Part shown: one piece after another, positions 14,873 through 21,935 of the stretch | Layout: each line of letters starts with the position of its first letter | Numbering within the stretch: position 1 is the first letter of the stretch | Assembly: GCA_036375875.1 (NCBI GenBank) | Contig: DASVBK010000058.1 | Span: 1 to 24,607, forward strand | Origin: Prado023 sp036375875 | GTDB lineage: Bacteria; Actinomycetota; Actinomycetes; S36-B12; CAIYMF01 | Reading direction: 5' to 3' | DNA length: 24,607 bases | The notes under the pieces: generated by a model | The model's database searches: none | Told to the model about the DNA's origin: nothing | The model's input: the letters and a program-made list of their open reading frames with translations, nothing else | Program-made: the position numbers and the translations under genes

Positions 14873-15667
14873 ATGTCGGTGGCAGTGGCCCTCATGCAGG
14901 TGGCGATCACCGATGAGGAGCCTGTCGCCGAACGCGTGGCGCGCGTGCTGGCGATGACCGCCGAGGTGGCCGCCGACCACGACCTCGTGGTACTGCCCGA
15001 GCTGTGGTCGATCGGGGCGTTCGCGATCGACCTCATGGCGCCGCACGCCGAGCCGATCGACGGGCCGCTGTGCCGTGCGCTGGCCGGGCTTGCCGCTGAC
15101 ACCCGGGCCTGGGTGTTCGGTGGCTCGTTCCCCGAGGTGCGGATCGGGCCCGACGGCCCCCAGCACTTCAACACCCAGGTGGTGCTCGATCCCACGGGTG
15201 CGCTCGTCGCGGTCTACCGCAAGGTGCACCTGTTCGGGTTCAACGGTGGGGAGGCGACCGTGATGAGCGGGGGCGAGGAGCTGACCCTGGTCGACAGCCC
15301 GCTGGGACCGACAGGGCTGGCGACCTGCTACGACCTGCGGTTCCCCGAGCTGTTCCGCGCGATGGTGGACCGCGGGGCCCAGGCCTTCGTCCTGCCCGCC
15401 GGCTGGCCGGAGCGCCGGCAGGTGCACTGGCAGGTGCTGGCGCGGGCCCGGGCGATCGAGAACCAGAGCTACGTCCTGGCGTGCAACGAGTCCGGGACGC
15501 ACGGCGGCGTCCCGATCGCCGGGCTGTCGATGGTCGTGGACCCGCAGGGCGAGGTGCTGGCCGAGGCGGGCCCCGGCGAGGAGGTGCTCAGCGTGACGAT
15601 CGACCCGACCCGCGTGGCGGCCTGGCGCGGCGCGTTCCCCGCGCTGGAGGACCGCCGCATCCGCTGA
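14873..15667 (+). CDS. Carbon-nitrogen hydrolase (nitrilase superfamily)
   Basis: A 264-residue cytosolic amidase-type enzyme with the complete Glu-Lys-Cys triad: Glu43 in LPELW, Lys117 in YRKVHLFGF and Cys152 in TCYDLRFPELFR. The second structural Glu lies in GGEATVMSGGE. Length and motifs match the Nit/omega-amidase branch (Nit2, YafV-like), which hydrolyses alpha-keto amides such as 2-oxoglutaramate or deaminated glutathione. Branch and substrate are inference; amidase chemistry is well supported. The ATG at 14873 begins right at the first beta strand (VAVALMQV), as usual. Confidence 0.92.
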   Translation: MSVAVALMQVAITDEEPVAERVARVLAMTAEVAADHDLVVLPELWSIGAFAIDLMAPHAEPIDGPLCRALAGLAADTRAWVFGGSFPEVRIGPDGPQHFNTQVVLDPTGALVAVYRKVHLFGFNGGEATVMSGGEELTLVDSPLGPTGLATCYDLRFPELFRAMVDRGAQAFVLPAGWPERRQVHWQVLARARAIENQSYVLACNESGTHGGVPIAGLSMVVDPQGEVLAEAGPGEEVLSVTIDPTRVAAWRGAFPALEDRRIR

Positions 15668-15688
15668 GGGTTGCCCTGCCGGGCCCTC
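15665..15688 (+). terminator. Weak stem-loop after the nitrilase-family gene
   Basis: Starting at the stop codon, GAGG (15666-15669) can pair with CCTC (15685-15688) and GCCC (15673-15676) with GGGC (15681-15684), giving an interrupted stem. There is no T-tract, so it is only a possible terminator. Confidence 0.25.
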
Positions 15689-15723
15689 GCCACGCGGCTC
15701 GCTCGGCGATCCCCTCACGCCCT

Positions 15724-15759
15724 CGGCCGCTCCCGCCGCCCCGGCCGCTCCCGCCGCCT
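15724..15759 (+). repeat. Two tandem 18-bp units in the convergent gap
   Basis: CGGCCGCTCCCGCCGCC plus C or T occurs twice in direct tandem (17 of 18 identical). It lies in the 208-bp gap between the convergent nitrilase-family and rhodanese genes, which holds no gene that I can support. Confidence 0.5.
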
Positions 15760-15875
15760 CCCGACCCTCCCCTCATGGATCCGCCCCGCCCGGTCACACC
15801 TCCTGGTCGGCACGCTGCTGCAGAGCGCGGCGAAGCAACCGCCAACGGCCGGGCAGCCGCGGCGGAGGCAGGGCC

Positions 15876-16274
15876 TCAGCCCGTGACGACGGGGGCGCCA
15901 GCCGCCTGCAGGTCGGCGAGCCCACCCTGCAGGTTGACCACGCTCGTGAAGCCGGCCTCGGCCATCTGGTCCGTGGCCAGCGCCGAGCGCCGACCCGTGC
16001 GGCAGTAGACCGCGTACGTGGTGTCCTTGGGCAGGGCCGCGATCTGCGTCGCGAAGTCGGGGGACTCCACGTTGATGTTCACGGCACCATCGACGTGACC
16101 GGCGGCGAACTCCGCCGGGGTGCGGACGTCGACGACGACCGTGCCGGGCTCCGCCGCGCTGGTCACGAACTCCTGGGCGCCCACGGTCGAGACGCTCGAG
16201 GAGGAGCCGGAGCAGCCGGTGAGCAGGGCGGTGACGCCGACGAGGGCGGCAAGCAGCAGGAGGACACGACGCAT
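15876..16274 (-). CDS. Rhodanese-domain lipoprotein (sulfurtransferase)
   Basis: A 132-residue exported protein. An N-terminal signal peptide (MRRVLLLLAALVGVTALL) ends in the lipobox LLTGC, with Cys21 lipidated, so the protein is anchored on the outer face of the membrane. A single rhodanese domain follows a short Ser linker: VVVDVRTPAEFAAGHVDGAV, then the active-site loop CRTGRRS with Cys91 as the persulfide carrier, and GFTSVVNLQGGL. Such proteins move sulfane sulfur or detoxify persulfide. The ATG at 16274 lacks a good ribosome-binding site and has a TACCCT -10 candidate 7 nt upstream. A palindrome at 16273-16288 covers both -10 and start, suggesting regulation by a CsoR/CstR-family repressor. 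Confidence 0.93.
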   Translation of the reverse strand: MRRVLLLLAALVGVTALLTGCSGSSSSVSTVGAQEFVTSAAEPGTVVVDVRTPAEFAAGHVDGAVNINVESPDFATQIAALPKDTTYAVYCRTGRRSALATDQMAEAGFTSVVNLQGGLADLQAAGAPVVTG

Positions 16275-16288
16275 ACCCCATAGGGTAT
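16273..16288. promoter_or_regulatory. CsoR/CstR-like operator overlapping the rhodanese promoter and start codon
   Basis: ATACCC-CATA-GGGTAT is a perfect 6-bp inverted repeat with a 4-nt centre. It contains the -10 candidate TACCCT (minus strand 16287-16282) and runs into the ATG. From memory, CsoR-family repressors, including the persulfide sensor CstR, bind ATACCC/GGGTAT-type palindromes. A bound dimer here would block transcription start. The regulator gene itself is not in this window. Confidence 0.55.
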
Positions 16289-16336
16289 ACGATCCACCTC
16301 CAGTCCTGCCCTACGGTCTCCTGCTGCGCGGACAGC

Positions 16337-16379
16337 GACAGGCCCCGCCGGGGTGTCCATCCCTCCGACGGGGCCTGTC
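16337..16379 (-). terminator. Rho-independent-like stem-loop after the acyl-CoA dehydrogenase
   Basis: GACAGGCCCCG (16337-16347) is perfectly complementary to CGGGGCCTGTC (16369-16379), an 11-bp GC-rich stem with a 21-nt loop. It starts about 36 nt past the dehydrogenase stop on the minus strand. The T-tract is absent, as is common in actinobacteria. It would insulate the rhodanese gene just downstream. Confidence 0.75.
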
Positions 16380-16414
16380 TGGTCCCATCAGCCGCTAGGC
16401 GGCCCAGGAGCGGC

Positions 16415-18262
16415 TCAGAAGTCGGCCTCCGGCAGCTCCATGAGCTCGCCGGTCGTCGACTCGGCCACGACCCGCTCGGCAGCAAGCAGCGGCAGCCGGT
16501 TGGCGGCGAACCACTTGGCCGCGGCGACCTTGCCCTCGTAGAACGGGGTGTCCTTGGCCGTCGCCCCGGCGGCCAGCGCCGCCTCGGCGATCTCGGCCTG
16601 GCGCAGCAGCAGCCAGCCGACCACGAGGTCGCCCATCATCATGAGCAGCCGGGTGGTGTTCAGGCCCACCTTGTAGATCTCGGTCGGGGTCTGCTGCGAG
16701 GCCATGGCCCAGCCGCCGAGCACGCCGATGACCGCCTGCACGTCCTCGAGGCCCTTGCCGAGCAGCTCGCGCTCCTTGGTCAATGAACCGCCCGCGTCGC
16801 CCTTGCTGAACTCCGCGATCTGCCCGCCGAGGTACATCACGGCCTTGAACTGGTCGCGCACCATCTTGCGGAAGAAGAAGTCCAGGCCCTGGATCGCGGT
16901 CGTGCCCTCGTAGAGGGTGTCGATCTTCGCGTCGCGGATGTACTGCTCGATCGGGTAGTCCTGCAGGAAGCCCGAGCCACCGAGCGTCTGCAGCGAGGTC
17001 GCGAGCAGCTCGTACGAGCGCTCGGAGCCCACGCCCTTGACGATGGGCAGCAGCAGGTCGTTGACCCGCTCGGCCATGTCGTGGTCGACCTCGGGCGTGC
17101 CGCCCCTGGCCGCCATGTCGAGCTGGTCCTGGTAGTACGCGGTGAGGTGCACCAGGGCGCGCATGCCCTCGGCGTACGACTTCTGCAGCATGAGGCTGCG
17201 CCGCACGTCGGGGTGCGCCGTGATGGCCACGCGCGGGGCGGCCTTGTCCATCATCTGGGTCAGGTCCGCGCCCTGCACGCGCTGCTTGGCGTAGTCCAGG
17301 GCGTTGAGGTAGCCGGTCGACAGGGTCGCGATGGCCTTCGTGCCGACCATCATGCGCGCGTACTCGATCACCTTGAACATCTGCGCGATGCCGTCGTGCA
17401 CCTCGCCCACGAGCCAGCCCTGTGCCGGCGTGCCGTGCTGGCCGAAGGTGATCTCGCAGGTCGTCGAGACCTTGAGGCCCATCTTCTTCTCGACGTTGGT
17501 GACGTAGGCGCCGTTGCGCTCACCCAGGTTGCCCTCGGCATCGAAGTGGTACTTCGGCACGAAGAACAGGCTCAGGCCCTTGGTGCCGGGACCGCCGACG
17601 CCCTCGACGCCGACCGGCCGGGCCAGGACCAGGTGCACGATGTTCTCGGCCATGTCGTGCTCACCGGAGGTGATGAACCGCTTCACGCCCTCGATGTGCC
17701 ACGAGCCGTCGGCCTGCGGGAAGGCCTTGGTGACGCCGGCACCCACGTCCGAGCCCGCGTCGGGCTCGGTGAGCACCATCGTGGCGCCCCACTCGCGGTC
17801 GATCATGACCTGCGCCCACTGCTTCTGCTCCTCGGTGCCGAGGTTGTCGACGATCGAGGCGAAGCCGGGGCCGGACATGTACATGTAGAGCGCGGGGTTG
17901 GCGCCCAGCATCATCTCGGCCACCGCCCAGCGCACCGAGGGCGGGGCACCGGAGCCACCGAGGTGCTCGGGCAGGTCCAGGCGCCAGAAGCCCGACGCCA
18001 TGAGCGCGGCGTACGACTTGGCGAACGCCGCAGGCATCTCGACGGTCATCGTCTTCGGGTCGTACTTGGGCGGGTTGCGGTCGGCCTCGGCGAACGACTC
18101 GGCGAGCGGGCCCTCGCAGAGCGTGCGCACCTCGCGCAGCACCTCCTTGACGGTGCCCGCGTCGAGCTCGGCGTACGGGCCGCTGCCCAGCCGCTCGGCG
18201 CCACCGAAGACCCCGAAGAGGTTGAACTCGATGTCACGAAGGTTGGACTTGTAGTGGGACAT
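16415..18262 (-). CDS. Acyl-CoA dehydrogenase, DmdC-like long form
   Basis: A 615-residue FAD-dependent dehydrogenase with the usual N, middle and C domains plus an extra C-terminal domain (about 470-615) found in the DmdC/long acyl-CoA dehydrogenase group. Landmarks are VLTEPDAGSD (163-172, FAD/substrate contact), KRFITSGEHD, LQTLGGSGFLQDYPIEQYIRD (425-444) and YEGTTAIQG, whose Glu452 is the likely catalytic base. DmdC acts on methylmercaptopropionyl-CoA; many relatives act on ordinary fatty acyl-CoAs, so the substrate is open. The ATG at 18262 follows AAGGAG by about 7 nt. The promoter carries two copies of a 16-bp palindromic site, pointing to control by a repressor, probably of TetR type. 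Confidence 0.93.
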   Translation of the reverse strand: MSHYKSNLRDIEFNLFGVFGGAERLGSGPYAELDAGTVKEVLREVRTLCEGPLAESFAEADRNPPKYDPKTMTVEMPAAFAKSYAALMASGFWRLDLPEHLGGSGAPPSVRWAVAEMMLGANPALYMYMSGPGFASIVDNLGTEEQKQWAQVMIDREWGATMVLTEPDAGSDVGAGVTKAFPQADGSWHIEGVKRFITSGEHDMAENIVHLVLARPVGVEGVGGPGTKGLSLFFVPKYHFDAEGNLGERNGAYVTNVEKKMGLKVSTTCEITFGQHGTPAQGWLVGEVHDGIAQMFKVIEYARMMVGTKAIATLSTGYLNALDYAKQRVQGADLTQMMDKAAPRVAITAHPDVRRSLMLQKSYAEGMRALVHLTAYYQDQLDMAARGGTPEVDHDMAERVNDLLLPIVKGVGSERSYELLATSLQTLGGSGFLQDYPIEQYIRDAKIDTLYEGTTAIQGLDFFFRKMVRDQFKAVMYLGGQIAEFSKGDAGGSLTKERELLGKGLEDVQAVIGVLGGWAMASQQTPTEIYKVGLNTTRLLMMMGDLVVGWLLLRQAEIAEAALAAGATAKDTPFYEGKVAAAKWFAANRLPLLAAERVVAESTTGELMELPEADF

Positions 18263-18319
18263 CCGAACTCCTTCACGCTGGATCAGCCGGGCGAGGGAGG
18301 GTGCACGCCATCGGCGGCG

Positions 18320-18335
18320 GTTACCCGTCAGTAAC
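18320..18335. promoter_or_regulatory. Operator copy A upstream of the acyl-CoA dehydrogenase
   Basis: GTTACCCGTCAGTAAC has 5-bp inverted arms (GTTAC/GTAAC) around a 6-nt centre. Copy B lies 8 bp further upstream of the gene in the opposite orientation. Copy A covers the predicted transcription start. Confidence 0.6.
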
Positions 18336-18341
18336 CCCATG

Positions 18342-18347
18342 ATGCTA
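18342..18347 (-). promoter_or_regulatory. Putative -10 box for the acyl-CoA dehydrogenase gene
   Basis: TAGCAT on the minus strand, with TTGCGC 15 bp upstream as a possible -35. The predicted leader is about 73 nt. The -10 lies between and partly inside the two operator copies. Confidence 0.4.
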
Positions 18348-18359
18348 CCGACGGGTAAC
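18344..18359. promoter_or_regulatory. Operator copy B upstream of the acyl-CoA dehydrogenase
   Basis: Read on the minus strand this is GTTACCCGTCGGTAGC, identical to copy A at 14 of 16 positions. On the plus strand TACC-GACG-GGTA forms an inverted repeat. The two copies are centred 24 bp apart. The matching GTTACCCGTC halves also form a perfect 10-bp inverted repeat (18320-18329 with 18350-18359). Confidence 0.6.
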
Positions 18360-18508
18360 TTCGCGCAAGTCCCCATGCCACCGGGCGAGTCGCGCGTGGG
18401 TGGTGGGGGTGCCGCACCCCGCCCGGCGCGGCCCTTGGTGGGGACCTCGGGCGCCGGAGGCCCCGCGCGAGCACTGCGCCATGGCGGCGCTGGAGGACCC
18501 GCCAGGCG

Positions 18509-19858
18509 TCAGTCGGCGTGCACCCGGGGCGCCAGCCGCGGCAAGCGCTGCTCGGCGGCGAGCCGGGTCAGCAGGCCCACGACGGTGCCGAGGATGGCCG
18601 TGACCGTGGTGGCGCCACCCGCCGGATAGGTCAGCGTGACGGCGAGCAGCGTGGCCAGGAAGGGCATGCGCATCATGGCGGCGGTCGCGGCGGCGATGGC
18701 CGTCGCGGCGAGGGCCGAGACCGAGGCCCCGTCGACGAGCAGGGCCGCCGCGGTGGCCAGCAGGGCGCCCAGCGCCACGGCAGGGAAGATCGGGCCGCCT
18801 CGGAAGCCGCTGCCCAGGCTTGCGGCGTAGGCGACGAACTTGCCCAGCAGGATCACCAGGATCGTGCCCACGCTGGTGAGCCCCAAGTAGTCGGGCATCG
18901 CGGCCTGGCCGGAGAACAGCACCAGGTCCAGGCTGCCCCCGGTGATCGCCCGCACGGCCACGGCCGACAGCGCGATGACCACTGCGGCGACCAGCAGGGT
19001 GGGCAGCGGCGACCGACCGGCGTAGCGGTCGACGCCCTCGGCCACCACGCGGGCGAGCAGGGTCACGAGTGCGACGACGATCGCCAGCGGGACCGCCACC
19101 GCGAGGTCGATCAGGTGCACCTCGGCGTACGGCGGGAGCCCCGGCAGCCCCAGCTGGGCCTCGCCGAGACCCGACCAGGACTCCAGGCCCACCTGCAGCA
19201 GGTAGCCGCTGGCCAGTGCCGACAGCGCGGCCATGAGCACCGGCGGAGTGGCCAGCTGTGCGCCCGGCCCCCCGGCAGCGGCCGCGACCGCGGCGAACTC
19301 GAGCAGCAGGATCGCCGTGATGAGGGGGTTGCCGAAGATCGCGCCCACGGCCGCCATCGCACCGGCCAGCATCATCACCATCCGCACGGGGTTGGCCGGG
19401 TCACGGAACGCCATGGCGCCAAGGGCGGTGCCCACGGCCATGAGCGGGGCCTCGGGACCCAGGACGGCGCCGAAGGAGAGCGAGGCCAGGGCTGCCAGCA
19501 GCACCGAGCCGACCTCCCTCGGACCGATGTCCAGGCCGAACCCGTCCAGCGGCGAGTGCCCGGCGTGCCCGGGCAGTCGATGGGCCAGGACGACCAGCAG
19601 CGCACCCGTGCACAGGATCAGGACCGCCAGCCAGCCACTGGCCTCCGCCTGGCCGAGCGCCTCGGGCAGGTCCGCCCACAGCAGCACCTGCAGCTCGTGC
19701 TCGACCCAGACGAAGATCGACGCCCCCAGGCCGCCCAGCAGGCCCACGGCCGCGGCGAGCACGCAGAGCACCGCGATCCGGCGCGGCGGCAGCGGGCCGG
19801 GCGCGGCCGGATCCGCGGGCGCGGGGAACTGCTCAGGCTGGGTCGACACGTCGGCCAC
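18509..19858 (-). CDS. ClC-family chloride channel/transporter-like protein
   Basis: A 449-residue membrane protein with the helix spacing of ClC proteins. The segment GSGFRGGPIFPA (349-360) matches the conserved GxFxP anion-binding motif. The usual GREGP motif is represented by VLGPEAPL (132-139), where the Glu may play the gating role, and the first motif GSGIP is not recognisable. It therefore belongs to a divergent branch of the ClC superfamily, similar to proteins annotated as ion channel protein in actinobacteria. Ion selectivity, and channel or H+-exchanger mode, cannot be told. The GTG at 19858 follows AGGAGG by 5 nt, so it is favoured over the longer frame. It diverges from the VanZ-like gene across 125 bp. 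Confidence 0.85.
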   Translation of the reverse strand: MADVSTQPEQFPAPADPAAPGPLPPRRIAVLCVLAAAVGLLGGLGASIFVWVEHELQVLLWADLPEALGQAEASGWLAVLILCTGALLVVLAHRLPGHAGHSPLDGFGLDIGPREVGSVLLAALASLSFGAVLGPEAPLMAVGTALGAMAFRDPANPVRMVMMLAGAMAAVGAIFGNPLITAILLLEFAAVAAAAGGPGAQLATPPVLMAALSALASGYLLQVGLESWSGLGEAQLGLPGLPPYAEVHLIDLAVAVPLAIVVALVTLLARVVAEGVDRYAGRSPLPTLLVAAVVIALSAVAVRAITGGSLDLVLFSGQAAMPDYLGLTSVGTILVILLGKFVAYAASLGSGFRGGPIFPAVALGALLATAAALLVDGASVSALAATAIAAATAAMMRMPFLATLLAVTLTYPAGGATTVTAILGTVVGLLTRLAAEQRLPRLAPRVHAD

Positions 19859-19971
19859 GTCGTCCTCCTGCGGTCGGTCACCCCGGCGATGAAGGGGCTG
19901 GGCTGGCGACTCCTGCGGGCACCCGGTCCGAGCCCTGCTCGATTGCGGGCGCGGCCGACAGTACTGCCCCG

Positions 19972-19977
19972 TAGTGT
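19972..19977 (+). promoter_or_regulatory. Putative -10 box of a leaderless VanZ-like transcript
   Basis: TAGTGT ends 6 nt before the GTG at 19984, with no ribosome-binding site. No convincing -35 is visible in the 125-bp gap shared with the ClC-like gene. Confidence 0.4.
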
Positions 19978-19983
19978 GGGCTG

Positions 19984-20361
19984 GTGGGACGACGGGCGAG
20001 GGTCGGGGCTGCTGCGGCTGCCGTGGGGCTCCAGCTCGCGGTGCTCTACGCGCCGCGCGCACCCGCGGTGGACACCGGCGGGTTCCCCCTGGACAAGGTC
20101 ATCCACGTGGCGGTCTTCCTGCTGCCGACCGTTGCCCTGGCCCGAGCCGGGATGCCGCGCAGCTGGGCCATCGGGCTCATGGCAGCCCATGCCCCCGTGA
20201 GCGAGCTGATCCAGCACGTGCTCCTGCCCGACCGCTCGGGCGAGCCGCTCGACGTGCTGGCCGACCTGACCGGCGTGGCCCTGGGAGCGCTGCTGATCCG
20301 TCCCCGGCGCTCCGAAGGCGTCAGGCCAGTCGCTCCGGAGGTGGAGCGCCGCGCGGCCTGA
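19984..20361 (+). CDS. VanZ-like small membrane protein
   Basis: A 125-residue protein with about four hydrophobic segments and the VanZ-family marks: an Asp-Lys and His at the start of helix two (LDKVIHVAVFLLP), the SELIQ segment in helix three, and an Asp before the last helix (VLADLTGVALGALL). VanZ homologues are linked to glycopeptide (teicoplanin) tolerance in enterococci, but most chromosomal relatives have no known role. There is no vanA-type cluster here, so a resistance function should not be assumed. The Arg-rich C-terminal 20 residues are cytoplasmic. The stop codon at 20359-20361 overlaps the first promoter of the next gene. Confidence 0.82.
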   Translation: MGRRARVGAAAAAVGLQLAVLYAPRAPAVDTGGFPLDKVIHVAVFLLPTVALARAGMPRSWAIGLMAAHAPVSELIQHVLLPDRSGEPLDVLADLTGVALGALLIRPRRSEGVRPVAPEVERRAA

Positions 20362-20396
20362 CGCGGCGTTGACGTGAAGTATGATTCATGTATTCT
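20358..20396 (+). promoter_or_regulatory. Two overlapping promoters, 11 bp apart, for isocitrate dehydrogenase
   Basis: CTGACG (20358-20363), 16 bp, TATGAT (20380-20385) and TTGACG (20369-20374), 16 bp, TATTCT (20391-20396) are both good sigma-70-type promoters, offset by exactly 11 bp in both elements. This is the most AT-rich stretch in the window and the clearest -35/-10 pair. Confidence 0.6.
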
Positions 20397-20424
20397 TCTT
20401 CTCACCTACGAGGAGAGGCCATCC

Positions 20425-21855
20425 ATGAGCGTGCCCATCACCGTCATCCCCGGCGACGGGATCGGTCCCGAGGTCGTCGCGTCAGCGCTCGCCATGGTCG
20501 AGGCGTCCGGCGCCGACGTCGTGTGGGAGCGCGCCGACGCGGGCGCCTCGGTCTTCCGCGCCGGCGTGGCCAGCGGGGTGCCCACCGAGACCATCGAGTC
20601 GATCCGGCGCACGGGCCTGGTCCTCAAGGGACCGCTGGAGACCCCGGTCGGGTTCGGTGAGAAGAGCGCGAACGTCACGCTGCGCAAGCTGTTCGAGACC
20701 TACGCGAACGTCCGGCCGGTCCGCGAGCTCCCCGGCGTGCCGACCCCCTACTCCGGGCGCGGGATCGACCTCGTCGTGGTGCGTGAGAACGTCGAGGACC
20801 TCTACGCGGGCATCGAGCACATGCAGACCCCGGACGTGGCGCAGTGCCTCAAGCTGATCAGCCGCCTGGGCTCGCAGCGCATCGCGCGCACCGCGCTGGA
20901 GCTGGCCGTGGCCGAGGGGCGCACGAACGTGGCGGCTGCGACCAAGTCGAACATCATGAAGATGACCGAGGGGATGCTGCAGCGCGAGTTCCTCGCCGCG
21001 GCCGGCGACTACCCCGACATCGAGGCCTGGCACGTCATCGTGGACAACGCCGCGCACCAGCTGGTGAAGGCTCCCGAGCAGTTCGAGGTGATCGTCACCA
21101 CGAACATGAACGGCGACATCCTGTCCGACCTCACCAGCGCGCTCGTGGGGGGCCTCGGGTTCGCGCCCTCGGCAAACCTCGGCAACGACGTGGCGATCTT
21201 CGAGGCCGTGCACGGCTCCGCCCCGAAGTACGCCGGCAAGGACGTGGCCAACCCCACCGCCGTGGCGCTCTCGGCGGTCATGCTGCTGCGCCACATCGGG
21301 CAGTTCGACGCGGCCGAGCGCATGGAGCAGGCCATCTTCGCCACCTTGGAGGAGGGCATCCACACGCAGGACGTGAAGGTGGGTGCGTCGGTCGGGACCA
21401 CGGCGTTCACCGAGGCGGTGCTGGAGCGGATGGGTCAGCGCTCGTCGGTGGCCAGTCGCCGCTACGCGCAGATCAAGCTGCCCGAGATCGCCCGCGAGGA
21501 CGTCCGCTCCGAGCTCGGCTCCCGCCAGAAGGTCGGCGTGGACGTGTTCATCGAGACGCCGGACGCCCCGGCCCGGATCGGCGAGCAGCTGGACCGGTTG
21601 GTCGCGGGCACGCCCTACACCCTGAAGATGGTCTCCAACCGGGGCACCGTGGTGTACCCGAGCACCGGCGGCGCGACCGACTGCGTGGACCACTTCCGCT
21701 GCAGGTTCGTCATCACCGACCGCGGCACATGGCACCCGGAGTCCGTGCTCGACCTGCTGTCGCGCATCGGCCGGGTCTACCGCTGGATGCACGTCGAGAA
21801 GCTCGAGGAGTACGACGGGGCGCCCGCCTACACCCGCGCCCAGGGCGAGAACTGA
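20425..21855 (+). CDS. NADP-dependent isocitrate dehydrogenase, Thermus-type with extra C-terminal domain
   Basis: A 476-residue beta-decarboxylating dehydrogenase that turns isocitrate into 2-oxoglutarate in the TCA cycle. Motifs: IPGDGIGPEV (8-17); the substrate loop GEKSANVTLRKLFETYANVRP with Ser81, Asn83 and Arg87; VRENVEDLYAGIE (Tyr127); TKSNIMK (Lys174); NGDILSD (metal Asp231/Asp235). HGSAPKYAGK carries Lys268-Tyr269, the pair that marks NADP preference in E. coli IDH. About 140 residues beyond the core (335-476) match the C-terminal extension of Thermus thermophilus IDH. Homoisocitrate or isopropylmalate activity is less likely because of the Ser81/Asn83 loop. The ATG at 20425 follows AGGAG by 9 nt. 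The gene is convergent with cellobiose phosphorylase. Confidence 0.88.
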   Translation: MSVPITVIPGDGIGPEVVASALAMVEASGADVVWERADAGASVFRAGVASGVPTETIESIRRTGLVLKGPLETPVGFGEKSANVTLRKLFETYANVRPVRELPGVPTPYSGRGIDLVVVRENVEDLYAGIEHMQTPDVAQCLKLISRLGSQRIARTALELAVAEGRTNVAAATKSNIMKMTEGMLQREFLAAAGDYPDIEAWHVIVDNAAHQLVKAPEQFEVIVTTNMNGDILSDLTSALVGGLGFAPSANLGNDVAIFEAVHGSAPKYAGKDVANPTAVALSAVMLLRHIGQFDAAERMEQAIFATLEEGIHTQDVKVGASVGTTAFTEAVLERMGQRSSVASRRYAQIKLPEIAREDVRSELGSRQKVGVDVFIETPDAPARIGEQLDRLVAGTPYTLKMVSNRGTVVYPSTGGATDCVDHFRCRFVITDRGTWHPESVLDLLSRIGRVYRWMHVEKLEEYDGAPAYTRAQGEN

Positions 21856-21888
21856 GCGCCCCGCCCCCGCTCCCACAGCCGATTCGCT

Positions 21889-21935
21889 CCAAGTCCGGGA
21901 CCGCGAGAGGGGACTTGATCCAAGTCCTGGACCGC
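21889..21935 (+). repeat. 16-nt direct repeat ahead of the terminator stem
   Basis: CCAAGTCCGGGACCGC (21889-21904) and CCAAGTCCTGGACCGC (21920-21935) differ at one base. The second copy overlaps the palindromic terminator arm, so GGACTTG/CAAGTCC units are present four times within 75 bp. Confidence 0.65.

Noticed and set aside
17081..18334. 417-residue plus-strand frame opposite the acyl-CoA dehydrogenase
   Set aside because: Shadow with His/Leu/Val/Glu bias; all motifs belong to the dehydrogenase on the other strand.
18518..20200. 560-residue plus-strand frame opposite the ClC-like gene
   Set aside because: Gln/Arg/Gly/His-rich shadow, no ribosome-binding site, and it crosses into the VanZ-like gene in another frame.
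19984..20361. Glycopeptide-resistance locus suggested by the VanZ-like gene
   Set aside because: No vanHAX, vanRS or vanY-type neighbours; VanZ-like proteins are common in chromosomes without a resistance role.
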